Assembly (NCBI GenBank): GCA_016297495.1
Contig: JAEDGN010000013.1
Coordinates: 1-47,539 of the forward strand
DNA length: 47,539 nt
Reading direction: 5' to 3'
DNA from: Coprococcus sp.
Lineage (GTDB): Bacteria > Bacillota > Clostridia > Lachnospirales > Lachnospiraceae
A program made the translations under genes and the position numbers. The notes beneath the pieces are model-generated. The model was not told the DNA's origin. It did no database searches and saw only the letters and a program-made list of their open reading frames with translations. Shown here in pieces: positions 25,645 through 34,510 of the stretch; position 1 is the first letter of the stretch, and every line of letters starts with the position of its first letter.

Positions 25645-26508
25645 TCACTGACACGGGAATTCTCTGGCAATCGTCCGAAGCATGGCCTGCGCATTCAGAT
25701 CAAATGCCGGTCTCGGCCATCCGCCTTTCCGTTTTGGACGCCAGAACGCCTTTGCCATGGCCTCCAGCTGATCCTCCCCAGCAGCATATTCTCTGATAAT
25801 ATTGAATATAATATCCTTTGATTTTATAAGCTCGTCTTCAAACCACTGCCACATCTCTTCACTTGTCTGCCCTGCTGCCCCATGGTGAGAGAGCCACAGC
25901 TGTTTCTCACCTAGCTTCCGGCATTTCCGGATACTTTCCAGGGTTTTCCCGTAATCAACGAGAAACTGCGGCATATATTCTCCCTGAACGCCGAGCGTAC
26001 CAATGGTTTCCGCTGCCAGCAGTATCGTATCATCAATTACAAATGACAATGAACATCTGGTATGACCGACAGACTCTATCACCTTTATAGTCATATCACC
26101 GATCTCAATCTCATCCCCGTCCTTTACTGTTTCATCCACAAACAACAACTCTGACGGATAAGAAGGATCCAGAATCCTCCCATTATTCTCAGCTGCCTCC
26201 CTGGACAAATCAAGAATCGTCTCCCTGGCCGCCGGTTTTACAAGGACCTTTCTGGCATAATCGGCGCCATACACCTTCACCTCCGGCCAGCAACGGCGAA
26301 TATAAGGAAGCGCTCCCACATGATCATAGTGGGAATGGGTGAGAAATACAGCATCCAATGGCCTGTTATCCAGAAGCTTCTTTATCTTTTCAATGGTTAT
26401 ATCTGCATAATAGGCCATCCCCGGATCAAAGAGAACAGCCGCTTTTTCACTTTTTGCCAGATAACAGGATCCTCTGACTTCCGGATTCAAAAATATCATT
26501 TCACTCAT
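25645..26508 (-). CDS. MBL-fold metallohydrolase
   Basis: Metallo-beta-lactamase-fold hydrolase of 287 residues from the ATG at 26508, preferred over a GTG at 26520 because AGGTGG lies 8 nt upstream. The metal motif THSHYDHVG is at ~57-65, followed later by the conserved His of ESVGHTRCS (~145) and Asp/His toward the C-terminus (LWLSHHG). The C-terminal ~60 residues are an extra helical segment ending in PRPAFDLNAQAMLR. The substrate is unknown; glyoxalase II-like or arylsulfatase-like hydrolysis is possible. Confidence 0.85.
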   Translation of the reverse strand: MSEMIFLNPEVRGSCYLAKSEKAAVLFDPGMAYYADITIEKIKKLLDNRPLDAVFLTHSHYDHVGALPYIRRCWPEVKVYGADYARKVLVKPAARETILDLSREAAENNGRILDPSYPSELLFVDETVKDGDEIEIGDMTIKVIESVGHTRCSLSFVIDDTILLAAETIGTLGVQGEYMPQFLVDYGKTLESIRKCRKLGEKQLWLSHHGAAGQTSEEMWQWFEDELIKSKDIIFNIIREYAAGEDQLEAMAKAFWRPKRKGGWPRPAFDLNAQAMLRTIAREFPCQ

Positions 26509-26558
26509 CTTAAACACCACCTGTACTATTATTCACAAACTCTGTCTCTCACTGCAAT

Positions 26559-27176
26559 TTACCGGTTCTTTACAAATCCAAGCGGATCTCCCTCCGTATT
26601 CAGAAAATGCATCAGCATGTAAGCGCACATAATGGCCACATTTTCCTCCTTCAGGATTCTCCGGACTTCCGTCCTGTCAGCCAGCACGATCTGTATATCC
26701 TCAGATTCCTCCTGAAAAGATGAATCCGGTATGCCTGAAGCATATCCATAAACCGTGGCACAGGATTCATCCGTCATACCTATGGTTGTAAAGCGCGGCA
26801 AAGTAAACATATCATCCGCCGGAACTGCTTCCAGATAAAGCCCCGTCTCCTCATGGAATTCCCTGATACCGGCCTCCATCAGATTCTCACCCACCTCCAC
26901 AAGTCCCGCAGGAAATTCATAGATATAATCTCCCAGCGGATAACGGTACTGTCTTACCAGAACGACCCTGTCCTTATTGTCACCATAAACAGCGTAAATA
27001 ATCACGCCATCCGGTTTATTTTTATGATTCACTGCCTTCAGCTCATCCACAGACTTTGCCCTTGAAGCTACATAATACTGTGACGGTTTCCCGTTTCTGT
27101 GGCGCACATCCATTTTATAAAAATTCAGAAAACGATAATCCGTCTCCTTCTCAATCCTGACAATTCTATGATCCAT
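26559..27176 (-). CDS. Nudix hydrolase (ADP-ribose pyrophosphatase-like)
   Basis: Nudix protein of 205 residues from the ATG at 27176, chosen because GGAGG lies 8 nt upstream; an ATG five codons earlier (27191) is the alternative. The Nudix box is complete at ~91-113 (G-x5-E-x7-REFHEETGL). The N-terminal beta strands and VVLVRQYRYP (~71-80) are typical of ADP-ribose pyrophosphatases, which hydrolyse ADP-ribose to AMP and ribose 5-phosphate. It lies next to the esterase lipoprotein gene and may be co-transcribed. Confidence 0.9.
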   Translation of the reverse strand: MDHRIVRIEKETDYRFLNFYKMDVRHRNGKPSQYYVASRAKSVDELKAVNHKNKPDGVIIYAVYGDNKDRVVLVRQYRYPLGDYIYEFPAGLVEVGENLMEAGIREFHEETGLYLEAVPADDMFTLPRFTTIGMTDESCATVYGYASGIPDSSFQEESEDIQIVLADRTEVRRILKEENVAIMCAYMLMHFLNTEGDPLGFVKNR

Positions 27177-27193
27177 CCAATTTGCCTCCATTT

Positions 27194-28057
27194 TTATTCA
27201 AATAAATGCTTCGCCAGAAAGTTTTCCACATAGCGCCAGGATTCCTCATCGTAGTCCCCAAATATCGCATAATTTTCCGCATTAAATCCATGGGATGCGC
27301 CTTCAATCAGATGCAGCTCACAGTTGTTATAAACCTCTGCAGCTTTTTCCGAATAGGAATAAGGAACGATAAAATCCTTCGTGCCGTGCACGATCAGGAC
27401 ATCTCCCTCAAAATTCCCGATCTGTTCATAGACATCATAATCCACCAGTGTCGAAATAAACGGCGTCTCTGCATTTCCCGGCATGAGCCCGCCATATTTT
27501 TGAACCATATCCGCAATATTGAACCCCGGATAGAAAAGAATAAGTCCCTTTACCGCCGATGAACACTCGGCAGCAGTAATGGCCGATACAAGGCCGCCCT
27601 GACTTGTCCCGAATAAAAATATGTTCTCACTGTCTACGTATTCCAGCTCACTGACCGCTTCTAAAACAGCTTTTAAATCCTCAGCCTCAGTAAACACTGT
27701 CATGTCTGCCTCGTCACCATCACTTCGACTGTCTTTACTTCCACCGCAGAAATCGAAGGCATAGGCAACAACCCCCCGGGCCGCTATTCTCTCACAATAG
27801 GATTTCATAGAATCACTTGTTACATTCGCACTATGGGAAAGAATAACCGCAGGCAGTTTTTCAGCCGTCTCAGCAGGAACATAGATTCTGCCGAATATGG
27901 ACATTCCGTCCCTGATCACGCACATCTCCCTGAAGGGTTCATCCGTCCCGGAAACCGCTGTATCAGAGGACTCTATTAACTTTTCAGCCTTCGAGCAAAC
28001 ACAGGCTGTCAATAGAAAAGCAAACAATAACGAAATTAAAACAAATGTCTTTTTCAT
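27194..28057 (-). CDS. Alpha/beta-hydrolase lipoprotein (esterase-like)
   Basis: Predicted surface esterase, 287 residues. The signal peptide ends in a lipobox LTAC (Cys19). The alpha/beta-hydrolase triad is visible: Ser152 in FGTSQGG, Asp228 in HGTKD, His256 in GASHGF. The oxyanion hole region is VILSHSANVTSD (~71-82). Family resemblance is to dienelactone hydrolase/acetyl-xylan esterase-like enzymes; the substrate is unknown. The ribosome site is weak. It starts 99 bp after the TetR stop on the same strand and is followed by the Nudix gene. Confidence 0.88.
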   Translation of the reverse strand: MKKTFVLISLLFAFLLTACVCSKAEKLIESSDTAVSGTDEPFREMCVIRDGMSIFGRIYVPAETAEKLPAVILSHSANVTSDSMKSYCERIAARGVVAYAFDFCGGSKDSRSDGDEADMTVFTEAEDLKAVLEAVSELEYVDSENIFLFGTSQGGLVSAITAAECSSAVKGLILFYPGFNIADMVQKYGGLMPGNAETPFISTLVDYDVYEQIGNFEGDVLIVHGTKDFIVPYSYSEKAAEVYNNCELHLIEGASHGFNAENYAIFGDYDEESWRYVENFLAKHLFE

Positions 28058-28156
28058 CTTATCACTTTTTCTTTCTGTATCATCTGAAAATTATCCTGCA
28101 CTATCAAGAAATATACCATAAAAAACAGAAAAATTCTACTGTATTGTATCAAATAC

Positions 28157-28717
28157 TCACAGCCCGACAGCAGGTTTGATAAAGCAAAGAATAGAGCGGC
28201 TGACCTTCTGAGCATATTCCTCCGGCGTTCCATCCATTCCATCAGCAATCCAGCTGTATAACAAATTCGCAAATCCACCTGCAGAAAAAAGCATAAAATA
28301 TTCCACATTCATCTGCTCCTGCACTTTTTCTGCAATACGCTGTCCAATGATTTGCTGAGACATTGGACCTGCCATATGATATAACATCCACACATCCAGT
28401 CCATTCCTGTGGAGCAGCATCAGTCTTTCACGGTACCCGTACCAGAAACTAAAATATTCCCCTGCAATTTGTCCAATATCATAATTCTGTAATTTGCCGC
28501 ACTCCCGCCGGTATTCCTGAAATATTTTCTCAATCCACGCCCTCAATACCGCTTCCTTTCCATCATATAAACGATAAAAGGTCCTTCTGGCCACTCCTGC
28601 CCTTTCTGCAATCTCTGATACGGTTATTTTTGCATAATCGTCCTCTTCAATCATTTGAAAAAAGGCATCTTCGATCATTTTAGCTGATGCTTCCTTCTGC
28701 TTCTGATGTCCATTCAT
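28157..28717 (-). CDS. TetR/AcrR-family regulator
   Basis: TetR-type regulator of 186 residues from the ATG at 28717; the frame extends to 28792 without TetR-like residues. The HTH is at ~8-55: KITVSEIAERAGVARRTFYR. The C-terminal ligand domain resembles the TetR_C group that ends in a helix pair like SRSILCFIK. It is divergent from the flavodoxin gene, and a palindrome on that promoter is a likely operator. It may also control the downstream esterase/Nudix genes. Confidence 0.9.
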   Translation of the reverse strand: MNGHQKQKEASAKMIEDAFFQMIEEDDYAKITVSEIAERAGVARRTFYRLYDGKEAVLRAWIEKIFQEYRRECGKLQNYDIGQIAGEYFSFWYGYRERLMLLHRNGLDVWMLYHMAGPMSQQIIGQRIAEKVQEQMNVEYFMLFSAGGFANLLYSWIADGMDGTPEEYAQKVSRSILCFIKPAVGL

Positions 28718-28775
28718 CTCATTCACACCCCATCTGACACAAAACAGTGAATATGTAGCACTTTCTTTTACACAC

Positions 28776-28808
28776 TTGCATTTCCGTCCCACTCCAGTAT
28801 ACTATACT
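28776..28808 (+). promoter_or_regulatory. Flavodoxin promoter with TetR-type palindrome
   Basis: TTGCAT (28776-28781) and TATACT (28798-28803) have a 16-bp spacer. A 13-bp perfect palindrome AGTATACTATACT (28796-28808) covers the -10. It lies between the divergent TetR and flavodoxin genes. Confidence 0.65.
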
Positions 28809-28851
28809 TAAACAAATGTTACAACTGTGCCACTTTATAAGGAGATTTGAA

Positions 28852-29403
28852 ATGAATAAAAATGTTGTTATTTATGATTCAAAATACGGTTCCACCAGAC
28901 GTTATGCCCTTTGGATTGCCGAAGCCCTTGCGTGTCAGGCATTCGAGAAGAAAACTTTCACCCCCGGGCAGCTGAGCAATTATGACACGATCATCTATGG
29001 GGGCGGCCTGTATGCAGGCGGAGTCAGCGGCATTTCACTGCTGACTGAAAACTATGATAAGATTAAAGATAAAAACGTGATCTTATTTACCTGCGGTCTG
29101 GCTGACCCAACAGATCCGGATAATGTGTCCCACATCCGTGAGGGCCTGGCAAAAGTCCTGACACCGGAGATGCTCAACGCCCTTCATCTCTTTCATCTCA
29201 GGGGTGCCATCGACTACTCCAGACTGAATCTGGTACATAAAGCCATGATGGCTATGCTTCACAAGGCCATGCTGAAAAAAGATTATGCTTCATTGAGGAA
29301 AGAAGATCAACTCATGCTGGATACATATGGTCAACAAGTTGATTTTACTAATCAGAGATCAATTGCACCTTTAGTTGAATATGTAACCCGTCTGGAACAA
29401 TAA
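28852..29403 (+). CDS. Flavodoxin-domain protein
   Basis: FMN-binding flavodoxin fold protein of 183 residues from the ATG at 28852; AAGGAG lies 8 nt upstream. The phosphate-binding loop is YDSKYGSTRR (~8-17), followed by YDTIIYGGGLYAGG (~46-59) and the LFTCGLADP segment. This pattern resembles the HemG-like/flavodoxin_5 proteins rather than small electron-transfer flavodoxins. The gene is divergent from a TetR regulator that probably controls it. Redox partner and trigger are unknown. Confidence 0.88.
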   Translation: MNKNVVIYDSKYGSTRRYALWIAEALACQAFEKKTFTPGQLSNYDTIIYGGGLYAGGVSGISLLTENYDKIKDKNVILFTCGLADPTDPDNVSHIREGLAKVLTPEMLNALHLFHLRGAIDYSRLNLVHKAMMAMLHKAMLKKDYASLRKEDQLMLDTYGQQVDFTNQRSIAPLVEYVTRLEQ

Positions 29404-29422
29404 TTAAATTGTTGTCTTTGCA

Positions 29423-29456
29423 AATAAAAATAAGGGCTGTCGCCCTTATTTTTATT
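29423..29456. terminator. Bidirectional terminator
   Basis: Perfect 15-bp stem (29423-29437 with 29442-29456) and a 4-nt loop; the outer A/T stretches give a T-run on both strands. It ends the flavodoxin gene and the convergent ABC exporter, whose stop codon (29452-29454) lies inside the stem. Confidence 0.93.
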
Positions 29457-31350
29457 CCAGCTCAAACGCCCCGGTATATAATTGATAATATTTACCTTTC
29501 TCTGCAATCAGCTTCTCATGGTTGCCTCTCTCAATGATTCTTCCATGCTCCAGTACCATGATGACATCCGAGTTCTTGACTGTGGAAAGTCGATGGGCAA
29601 TGACGAATACAGTTCTGCCATGCATCAGGGCATCCATACCCTTCTGAACAATAGCTTCTGTTCTCGTATCAATGGAAGATGTGGCTTCATCAAGAATCAT
29701 AACCGGAGGATCAGCTACCGCAGCTCTGGCAATGGAAATCAGCTGACGCTGTCCCTGAGACAGACCGCTGCCGTCTCCCTCCAGCACCGTCTGATAACCT
29801 TCCGGCAGCATCCGGATAAATCCATCGGCATTGGCCAGCTTCGCAGCCGCGATACATTCCTCATCCGTTGCATCCAGCTTGCCGTAACGGATATTGTCCA
29901 TGACCGTTCCCGTAAACAGATTGACATCCTGCAGGACTATACCCATGGACCGGCGCAGATCACTCTTTTTGATTTTATTAATATTGATGCCGTCATAACG
30001 GATCTTGCCATCGGCAATATCATAAAAACGATTGATCAGATTGGTGATCGTTGTCTTTCCTGCACCCGTTGCCCCTACAAAAGCCACTTTCTGTCCCGGT
30101 TCTGCATACAGGGAAATGTCATGCAGCACCAGCTTATTTTCTTCATATCCGAAGTCCACATGATCCAGAACCACATTGCCCTTTAACTCCTCATAGGTCA
30201 ATGTACCATCACTGTGTGGATGCTTCCAGGCCCAGATTCCCGTTCTTTCCGGACATTCTTTTAATTCGCCGTTGTCGTACCTGGCATTGACCAGTGTCAC
30301 ATAACCGTGATCCTCTTCCACCGGCTCATCCATCAATTCAAAAATTCGTGTCGCACCAGCCAGCGCCATGATAACCGCATTTAACTGCTGAGATACCTGT
30401 GCAATCGGATTGATAAATCCTCTGGACATTGTAAGGAAGGAGGCAATGGTACCGAGGGTCAGTGTCCCCATGCCCTGGAGACTGATATTGGTCACACCGG
30501 CAATGGCTAAACCGCCGCCTACGACCGCCAGCAGTACGTACAGCACATTGCCCATATTGCCCATAATCGGCATCAGAATATTGGCATAGGTGTTGGCCAT
30601 TGTCATACTATTGCAAAGTGCTTCATTCTTTTCATCGAATATCTTTTTGGCCTCGGCTTCATGACAGAACACCTTGACAACCTTTTGTCCGTTGATCATC
30701 TCTTCGATATAACCATTTACATCACCAATATTCTGCTGCTGCTTAATGAAATAAATACTGCTGCGTCCTGCCACAATCTTGACTATCTGCAGAATCAGGA
30801 AGATGAAAACAAGAATAAATAACGTCATCCACAGACTAAGATACAGCATGGCAAAGAAAACTGAAACAATCGTCACCAGAGAGGACAAAAGCTGCGGAAG
30901 ACTCTGGGAAAGCATCTGACGCAAAGTATCCGTATCATTGGTATAATGACTCATGACATCCCCATGGGTATGTGTGTCAAAATATTTAACCGGTAATGAC
31001 TGCATATGTTCAAACATATCATCTCTGATTTTTTTCAGCGTTCCCTGAGAAATGACCGCCATCGTCCTGTTATAGATCCAACCGGAGATAATACCTATAC
31101 AATAAATAACCGCCATCTGCACAATAGCTCTGAATAAGTCGTCAAATACAGGATTGCTTTCCAGCAGAAGCGGTGCGATATAATCATCGATCAGCCTCTG
31201 AATGAACAAAGAGGACATCACACTGGCCAGCGCATTTAAAAGAATACACACAATAACCAGTATCACTTTACCTTTGTAATTACCCAGATAACCTAACAGC
31301 CGTTTCAGCGTATTTGGATTGAACTCCGGTTTTTGTGGTCCTTTATTCAT
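29452..31350 (-). CDS. Heterodimeric ABC exporter, catalytic-Walker-B subunit
   Basis: Half-transporter of 632 residues: six-TM exporter domain (~25-330) fused to an ATPase domain. Walker A GATGAGKTT is at 426-434, Walker B ends in the canonical catalytic Glu (ILDEATSSID, ~552-561) and the H-loop His is present (VIAHRLS). The signature is LSQGQ (530-534) and not LSGGQ. This is complementary to the degenerate partner encoded upstream with which it overlaps by 8 bp. Drug or lipid export similar to BmrCD/EfrAB is inferred. AGGAGG precedes the ATG. Confidence 0.92.
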   Translation of the reverse strand: MNKGPQKPEFNPNTLKRLLGYLGNYKGKVILVIVCILLNALASVMSSLFIQRLIDDYIAPLLLESNPVFDDLFRAIVQMAVIYCIGIISGWIYNRTMAVISQGTLKKIRDDMFEHMQSLPVKYFDTHTHGDVMSHYTNDTDTLRQMLSQSLPQLLSSLVTIVSVFFAMLYLSLWMTLFILVFIFLILQIVKIVAGRSSIYFIKQQQNIGDVNGYIEEMINGQKVVKVFCHEAEAKKIFDEKNEALCNSMTMANTYANILMPIMGNMGNVLYVLLAVVGGGLAIAGVTNISLQGMGTLTLGTIASFLTMSRGFINPIAQVSQQLNAVIMALAGATRIFELMDEPVEEDHGYVTLVNARYDNGELKECPERTGIWAWKHPHSDGTLTYEELKGNVVLDHVDFGYEENKLVLHDISLYAEPGQKVAFVGATGAGKTTITNLINRFYDIADGKIRYDGININKIKKSDLRRSMGIVLQDVNLFTGTVMDNIRYGKLDATDEECIAAAKLANADGFIRMLPEGYQTVLEGDGSGLSQGQRQLISIARAAVADPPVMILDEATSSIDTRTEAIVQKGMDALMHGRTVFVIAHRLSTVKNSDVIMVLEHGRIIERGNHEKLIAEKGKYYQLYTGAFELE

Positions 31351-33094
31351 TGTCCTCTCCTCCTTTCATCTGAGATTCATAAACTTCACGATAGATTTCT
31401 GATGATGTCATCAATTCTTCATGGGTTCCAACTGCACTGATTCTTCCGTCATCCATGACGATGATCTGATCCGCATCCTGTACAGAAGATACACGCTGAG
31501 CAATAATAATCTTGGTTGTATCCGGAATTTCCTCGGCAAAAGCCTTACGAATCGATGCATCTGTCTTTGTATCCACCGCACTGGTGGAGTCATCCAGAAT
31601 CAGTATCTTCGGTTTTTTCAGAAGTGCTCTGGCAATACAAAGGCGCTGTTTCTGACCGCCGGACACATTGGTACCTCCCTGCTCAATATACGTATCATAA
31701 CCATCCGGAAAAGTTCTGATAAACTCATCAGCACAGGCCAGACGGCATACCCTTTCAATATCCTCATCTGATGCATTTCTATCGCCCCAGCGAAGATTAT
31801 CTTTAATAGTTCCTGAAAACAGTACATTTTTCTGAAGCACCATAGCCACCGCGTCACGAAGACTTTCAATATCATAATTTCTTACATCCACATCCCCTAC
31901 CAGCACACGGCCTTCTGTTACATCATAGAGACGCGGAATCAGCTGTACCAGGCTGGACTTGGATGATCCGGTACCGCCCAGGATACCTATTGTCTGTCCG
32001 GATTGGATATTCAGATTCACATGATCCAGAACAGGCTTATCAGATTTTCTGTTATAGGAAAAGTCAACATCTTCAAACAGAATATCACCATTTTTTACTT
32101 CATATACCGGATTTTCCGGATTACGCAGGGTACTTTCTTCAGACAGCACCTCGCATACACGTTCAGCGGATGCCCTTGCCATGATCAGCATAACAAATAC
32201 CATTGACAGCATCATCAGACTCATGAGAATCTGCATGGTGTACGTGAAAAGGCTCATAAACTCACCAGTCGAAAGCCCCAGTGCACTGTCACCACCGCAG
32301 GCTACGATTGCTTTGGCACCCAGCCAACAGATCAGAAGCATGCAGGTATAAACTGCCAGCTGCATCAATGGCATATTAAATGCCAGCTGCTGTTCTGCCC
32401 TGACAAAATGTTTATAAATTCTGTCTGAGACATCATCAAACTTTTTAATCTCATGATCCTCTCTTGTAAAGGATTTGACAACCCGGATACCATAGAGATT
32501 CTCCTGCACAATGGCATTCAGATGATCATAGATTTTAAAGACTTTCTCAAAGATCGGATGTGTCTTCATAATAATCACATAAAGACCGATGCCAAGAATC
32601 GGTATAGCCGCCACATAAACCATGGACAGCTTTACATCAATGCTGAAAGCTGCAACTAAAGCTGCCACCAGCATGATCGGACTGCGGACCGCGATACGTA
32701 TCAGCATCTGGAATGCCATCTGAATATTGGTAATATCCGTTGTCATACGTGTCACCAGACTGGCCGTTGAAAACTTGTCTATATTGGCAAATGAAAATTC
32801 CTGCACTTTGTAATACATATCCTGTCGAAGATTTTTGGCAAAACCTGACGAAGCCTGCGCTGCAAATTTTCCGGATATTGTACCGCAGAACAGAGAGACA
32901 CCTGCAATGACCAGTAATAAAATACCATATTTCCACACAGCAGACATATTGCCGACATCAATACCCTCATCGATCAGCCGTGCCATGAGCAGTGGAATAA
33001 TAATCTCCATCACCACTTCAAAAGCAACTGTGACTGGTGACAAAATCGTCTGTTTCTTATACTGCCGGATGCTTCCGGCTAAAGTTCGAATCAT
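31343..33094 (-). CDS. Heterodimeric ABC exporter, degenerate subunit
   Basis: Half-transporter of 583 residues: six-TM domain (~10-310) plus ATPase domain. Counting from the upstream ATG at 33100, Walker A is GGTGSSKSS (375-383), the signature is canonical VSGGQ (479-483), but the catalytic Glu is Asp (ILDDSTSAVD, ~502-511) and the H-loop His is Gln (IIIAQRVSS, ~535). These changes mark the degenerate half of a heterodimer such as BmrC or TmrB. The ATG at 33094 is preferred because GGAGG lies 6 nt before it. It starts 16 bp after the MarR stop. Confidence 0.9.
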   Translation of the reverse strand: MIRTLAGSIRQYKKQTILSPVTVAFEVVMEIIIPLLMARLIDEGIDVGNMSAVWKYGILLLVIAGVSLFCGTISGKFAAQASSGFAKNLRQDMYYKVQEFSFANIDKFSTASLVTRMTTDITNIQMAFQMLIRIAVRSPIMLVAALVAAFSIDVKLSMVYVAAIPILGIGLYVIIMKTHPIFEKVFKIYDHLNAIVQENLYGIRVVKSFTREDHEIKKFDDVSDRIYKHFVRAEQQLAFNMPLMQLAVYTCMLLICWLGAKAIVACGGDSALGLSTGEFMSLFTYTMQILMSLMMLSMVFVMLIMARASAERVCEVLSEESTLRNPENPVYEVKNGDILFEDVDFSYNRKSDKPVLDHVNLNIQSGQTIGILGGTGSSKSSLVQLIPRLYDVTEGRVLVGDVDVRNYDIESLRDAVAMVLQKNVLFSGTIKDNLRWGDRNASDEDIERVCRLACADEFIRTFPDGYDTYIEQGGTNVSGGQKQRLCIARALLKKPKILILDDSTSAVDTKTDASIRKAFAEEIPDTTKIIIAQRVSSVQDADQIIVMDDGRISAVGTHEELMTSSEIYREVYESQMKGGEDNE

Positions 33095-33110
33095 ACGCAT
33101 CCTCCTTCTC

Positions 33111-33560
33111 TCATTTCATATTATCTGCAATTTTCATAAGTAAGCGCTGCAAAGTATCAATCTCATCCTCAGTAAGGCCTGCTTTGATTCTATTTTCCAG
33201 TTCCTGTTTCTCCTCAGCAGCATGACGGCTGATTTGCCTTCCATCCTCAGTCAGCACCAGTCTCTTCAATCTGGCATCACTGAAGACACTTTCCCGACGC
33301 AAAAGTCCCTTCGCTTCCATTCCCTTCAGCGCCTTCGAAACCGCCGAACGTGTAACACCAAACTTCTCCTCAATATCCTTCTGATAGACATCCTGTCCAT
33401 CCTTTTCCTCCAGATAACGCAGTATCCATCCATTGGCTCCGGTAATCATTCTCACCCGGCTCATGTAAATATTAGACTCCGCACGCCGGCGTATCATTGA
33501 TGCCGTTCGCATAATCAGCAGACCCAGATCATCCTCAAACGGCAAACCTTTCCCGAACAT
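33111..33560 (-). CDS. MarR-family regulator of the ABC exporter
   Basis: A 149-residue MarR protein with the winged helix at ~50-120 (DVYQKDIEEKFGVTRSAVSK, then RRESVFSDARLKRLVLTEDG). AAGGAG lies 7 nt before the ATG. It is the first gene of the operon with the two exporter halves. A 16-bp palindrome just after its promoter -10 is a likely site for autorepression. The inducing compound is unknown. Confidence 0.93.
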   Translation of the reverse strand: MFGKGLPFEDDLGLLIMRTASMIRRRAESNIYMSRVRMITGANGWILRYLEEKDGQDVYQKDIEEKFGVTRSAVSKALKGMEAKGLLRRESVFSDARLKRLVLTEDGRQISRHAAEEKQELENRIKAGLTEDEIDTLQRLLMKIADNMK

Positions 33561-33613
33561 GTCACAACTCCTTCCTCAAATAAAATACATATTAAAATTG
33601 TTGAGTATAAAAC

Positions 33614-33657
33614 TGTTGAACACTCAACATTCTAGCTCCAAAAACAAATATTGTCAA
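33614..33657 (-). promoter_or_regulatory. MarR operon promoter and operator
   Basis: On the minus strand TTGACA (33652-33657) and TAGAAT (33629-33634) are 17 bp apart. The palindrome TGTTGAGTGTTCAACA (33614-33629) begins at the end of the -10, and another GTTGA half-site lies at 33600-33604. The arrangement suits MarR autorepression. Confidence 0.75.
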
Positions 33658-33663
33658 TAAAGG

Positions 33664-33709
33664 ATTTTAAAAAGCCACAAACAGATTCTTTATAAAATCT
33701 GCCTGTGGC
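33664..33709 (-). terminator. Terminator of the Trp T-box operon
   Basis: Interrupted hairpin (GCCACA/TGTGGC outer stem at 33674-33679 and 33704-33709, CAGATT/AAATCTG inner stem), followed on the minus strand by TTTTTAAAA, just after the ABC ATPase stop. Confidence 0.8.
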
Positions 33710-33715
33710 CGGTAT

Positions 33716-34510
33716 TTACTGTAATAATATTCTATCGTTATCAAACTGCTCCTTTTTCTTTTCCGAGTACATATCCAGCAAATCAGAAACAGTTAGATTT
33801 TTTCGTTCTTCTTCCTTTATATCAAAAATAATGGATCCCGAATCCAGCATAATCGTCCTGGTTCCCGTTGTCAGGGCAGCCCCCATATTATGGGTGATCA
33901 TTAATGTTGTCAGATTCCTCTCATAGACGATCTGATTGGTAATATCCATGACCTTTTCAGCAGTGGCCGGATCAAGGGCCGCCGTATGCTCATCCAGCAA
34001 AAGAAGCTTCGGTGTCACAATGGTACTCATGAGTAATGTAACTACCTGTCTCTGTCCGCCGGACAAAAGACCTATCTTTGTCTCCATGCGGTCCTCCAGT
34101 CCCATGTCAAAACGCTTCAGTTCTTCGCGAAACATTTCCCTGTCCTTTTTCGTGATGGCAAAACGGAAGATACCTTTTGTATTCTTGGAATAAGCCAGTG
34201 CCAGATTCTCCTCAATGGTCAGATTTGGAGCCGTGCCTCTCATAGGATCCTGAAACAGTCTTCCGATCTTGCTGGATCTTTTATATTCCGGCAGATACGA
34301 AATATTCTCTCCATCCAGAATGACGCTGCCCTCATCCAGCAGGAAATTGCCGCATATGGCATTGAACAGTGTTGACTTTCCTGCACCATTGGAACCTAAA
34401 ATCGTCACAAATTCTCCTTGCTTCAGGGAAAGACTCAGATTATCCAATGCTTTATGCTCGTTGGGTGTTCCTTTTGCAAAGGTTTTTGATGCATTTATTA
34501 CTTCAAGCAT
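33716..34510 (-). CDS. trpZ: ABC transporter ATPase, TrpZ-like
   Basis: Import ATPase of 264 residues: Walker A GSNGAGKST at 39-47, signature LSGGQRQ (~150), Walker B LLLLDEHTAALD, and H-loop in LMITHNMGAA. It is directly adjacent to the permease gene and has AAGGAGG 7 nt upstream. The operon is headed by a tryptophan T-box, and TrpXYZ-type transporters with Trp T-boxes are described in Firmicutes from comparative genomics. The assignment to tryptophan is therefore inferred from regulation and family, not from the ATPase itself. Confidence 0.85.
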   Translation of the reverse strand: MLEVINASKTFAKGTPNEHKALDNLSLSLKQGEFVTILGSNGAGKSTLFNAICGNFLLDEGSVILDGENISYLPEYKRSSKIGRLFQDPMRGTAPNLTIEENLALAYSKNTKGIFRFAITKKDREMFREELKRFDMGLEDRMETKIGLLSGGQRQVVTLLMSTIVTPKLLLLDEHTAALDPATAEKVMDITNQIVYERNLTTLMITHNMGAALTTGTRTIMLDSGSIIFDIKEEERKNLTVSDLLDMYSEKKKEQFDNDRILLQ

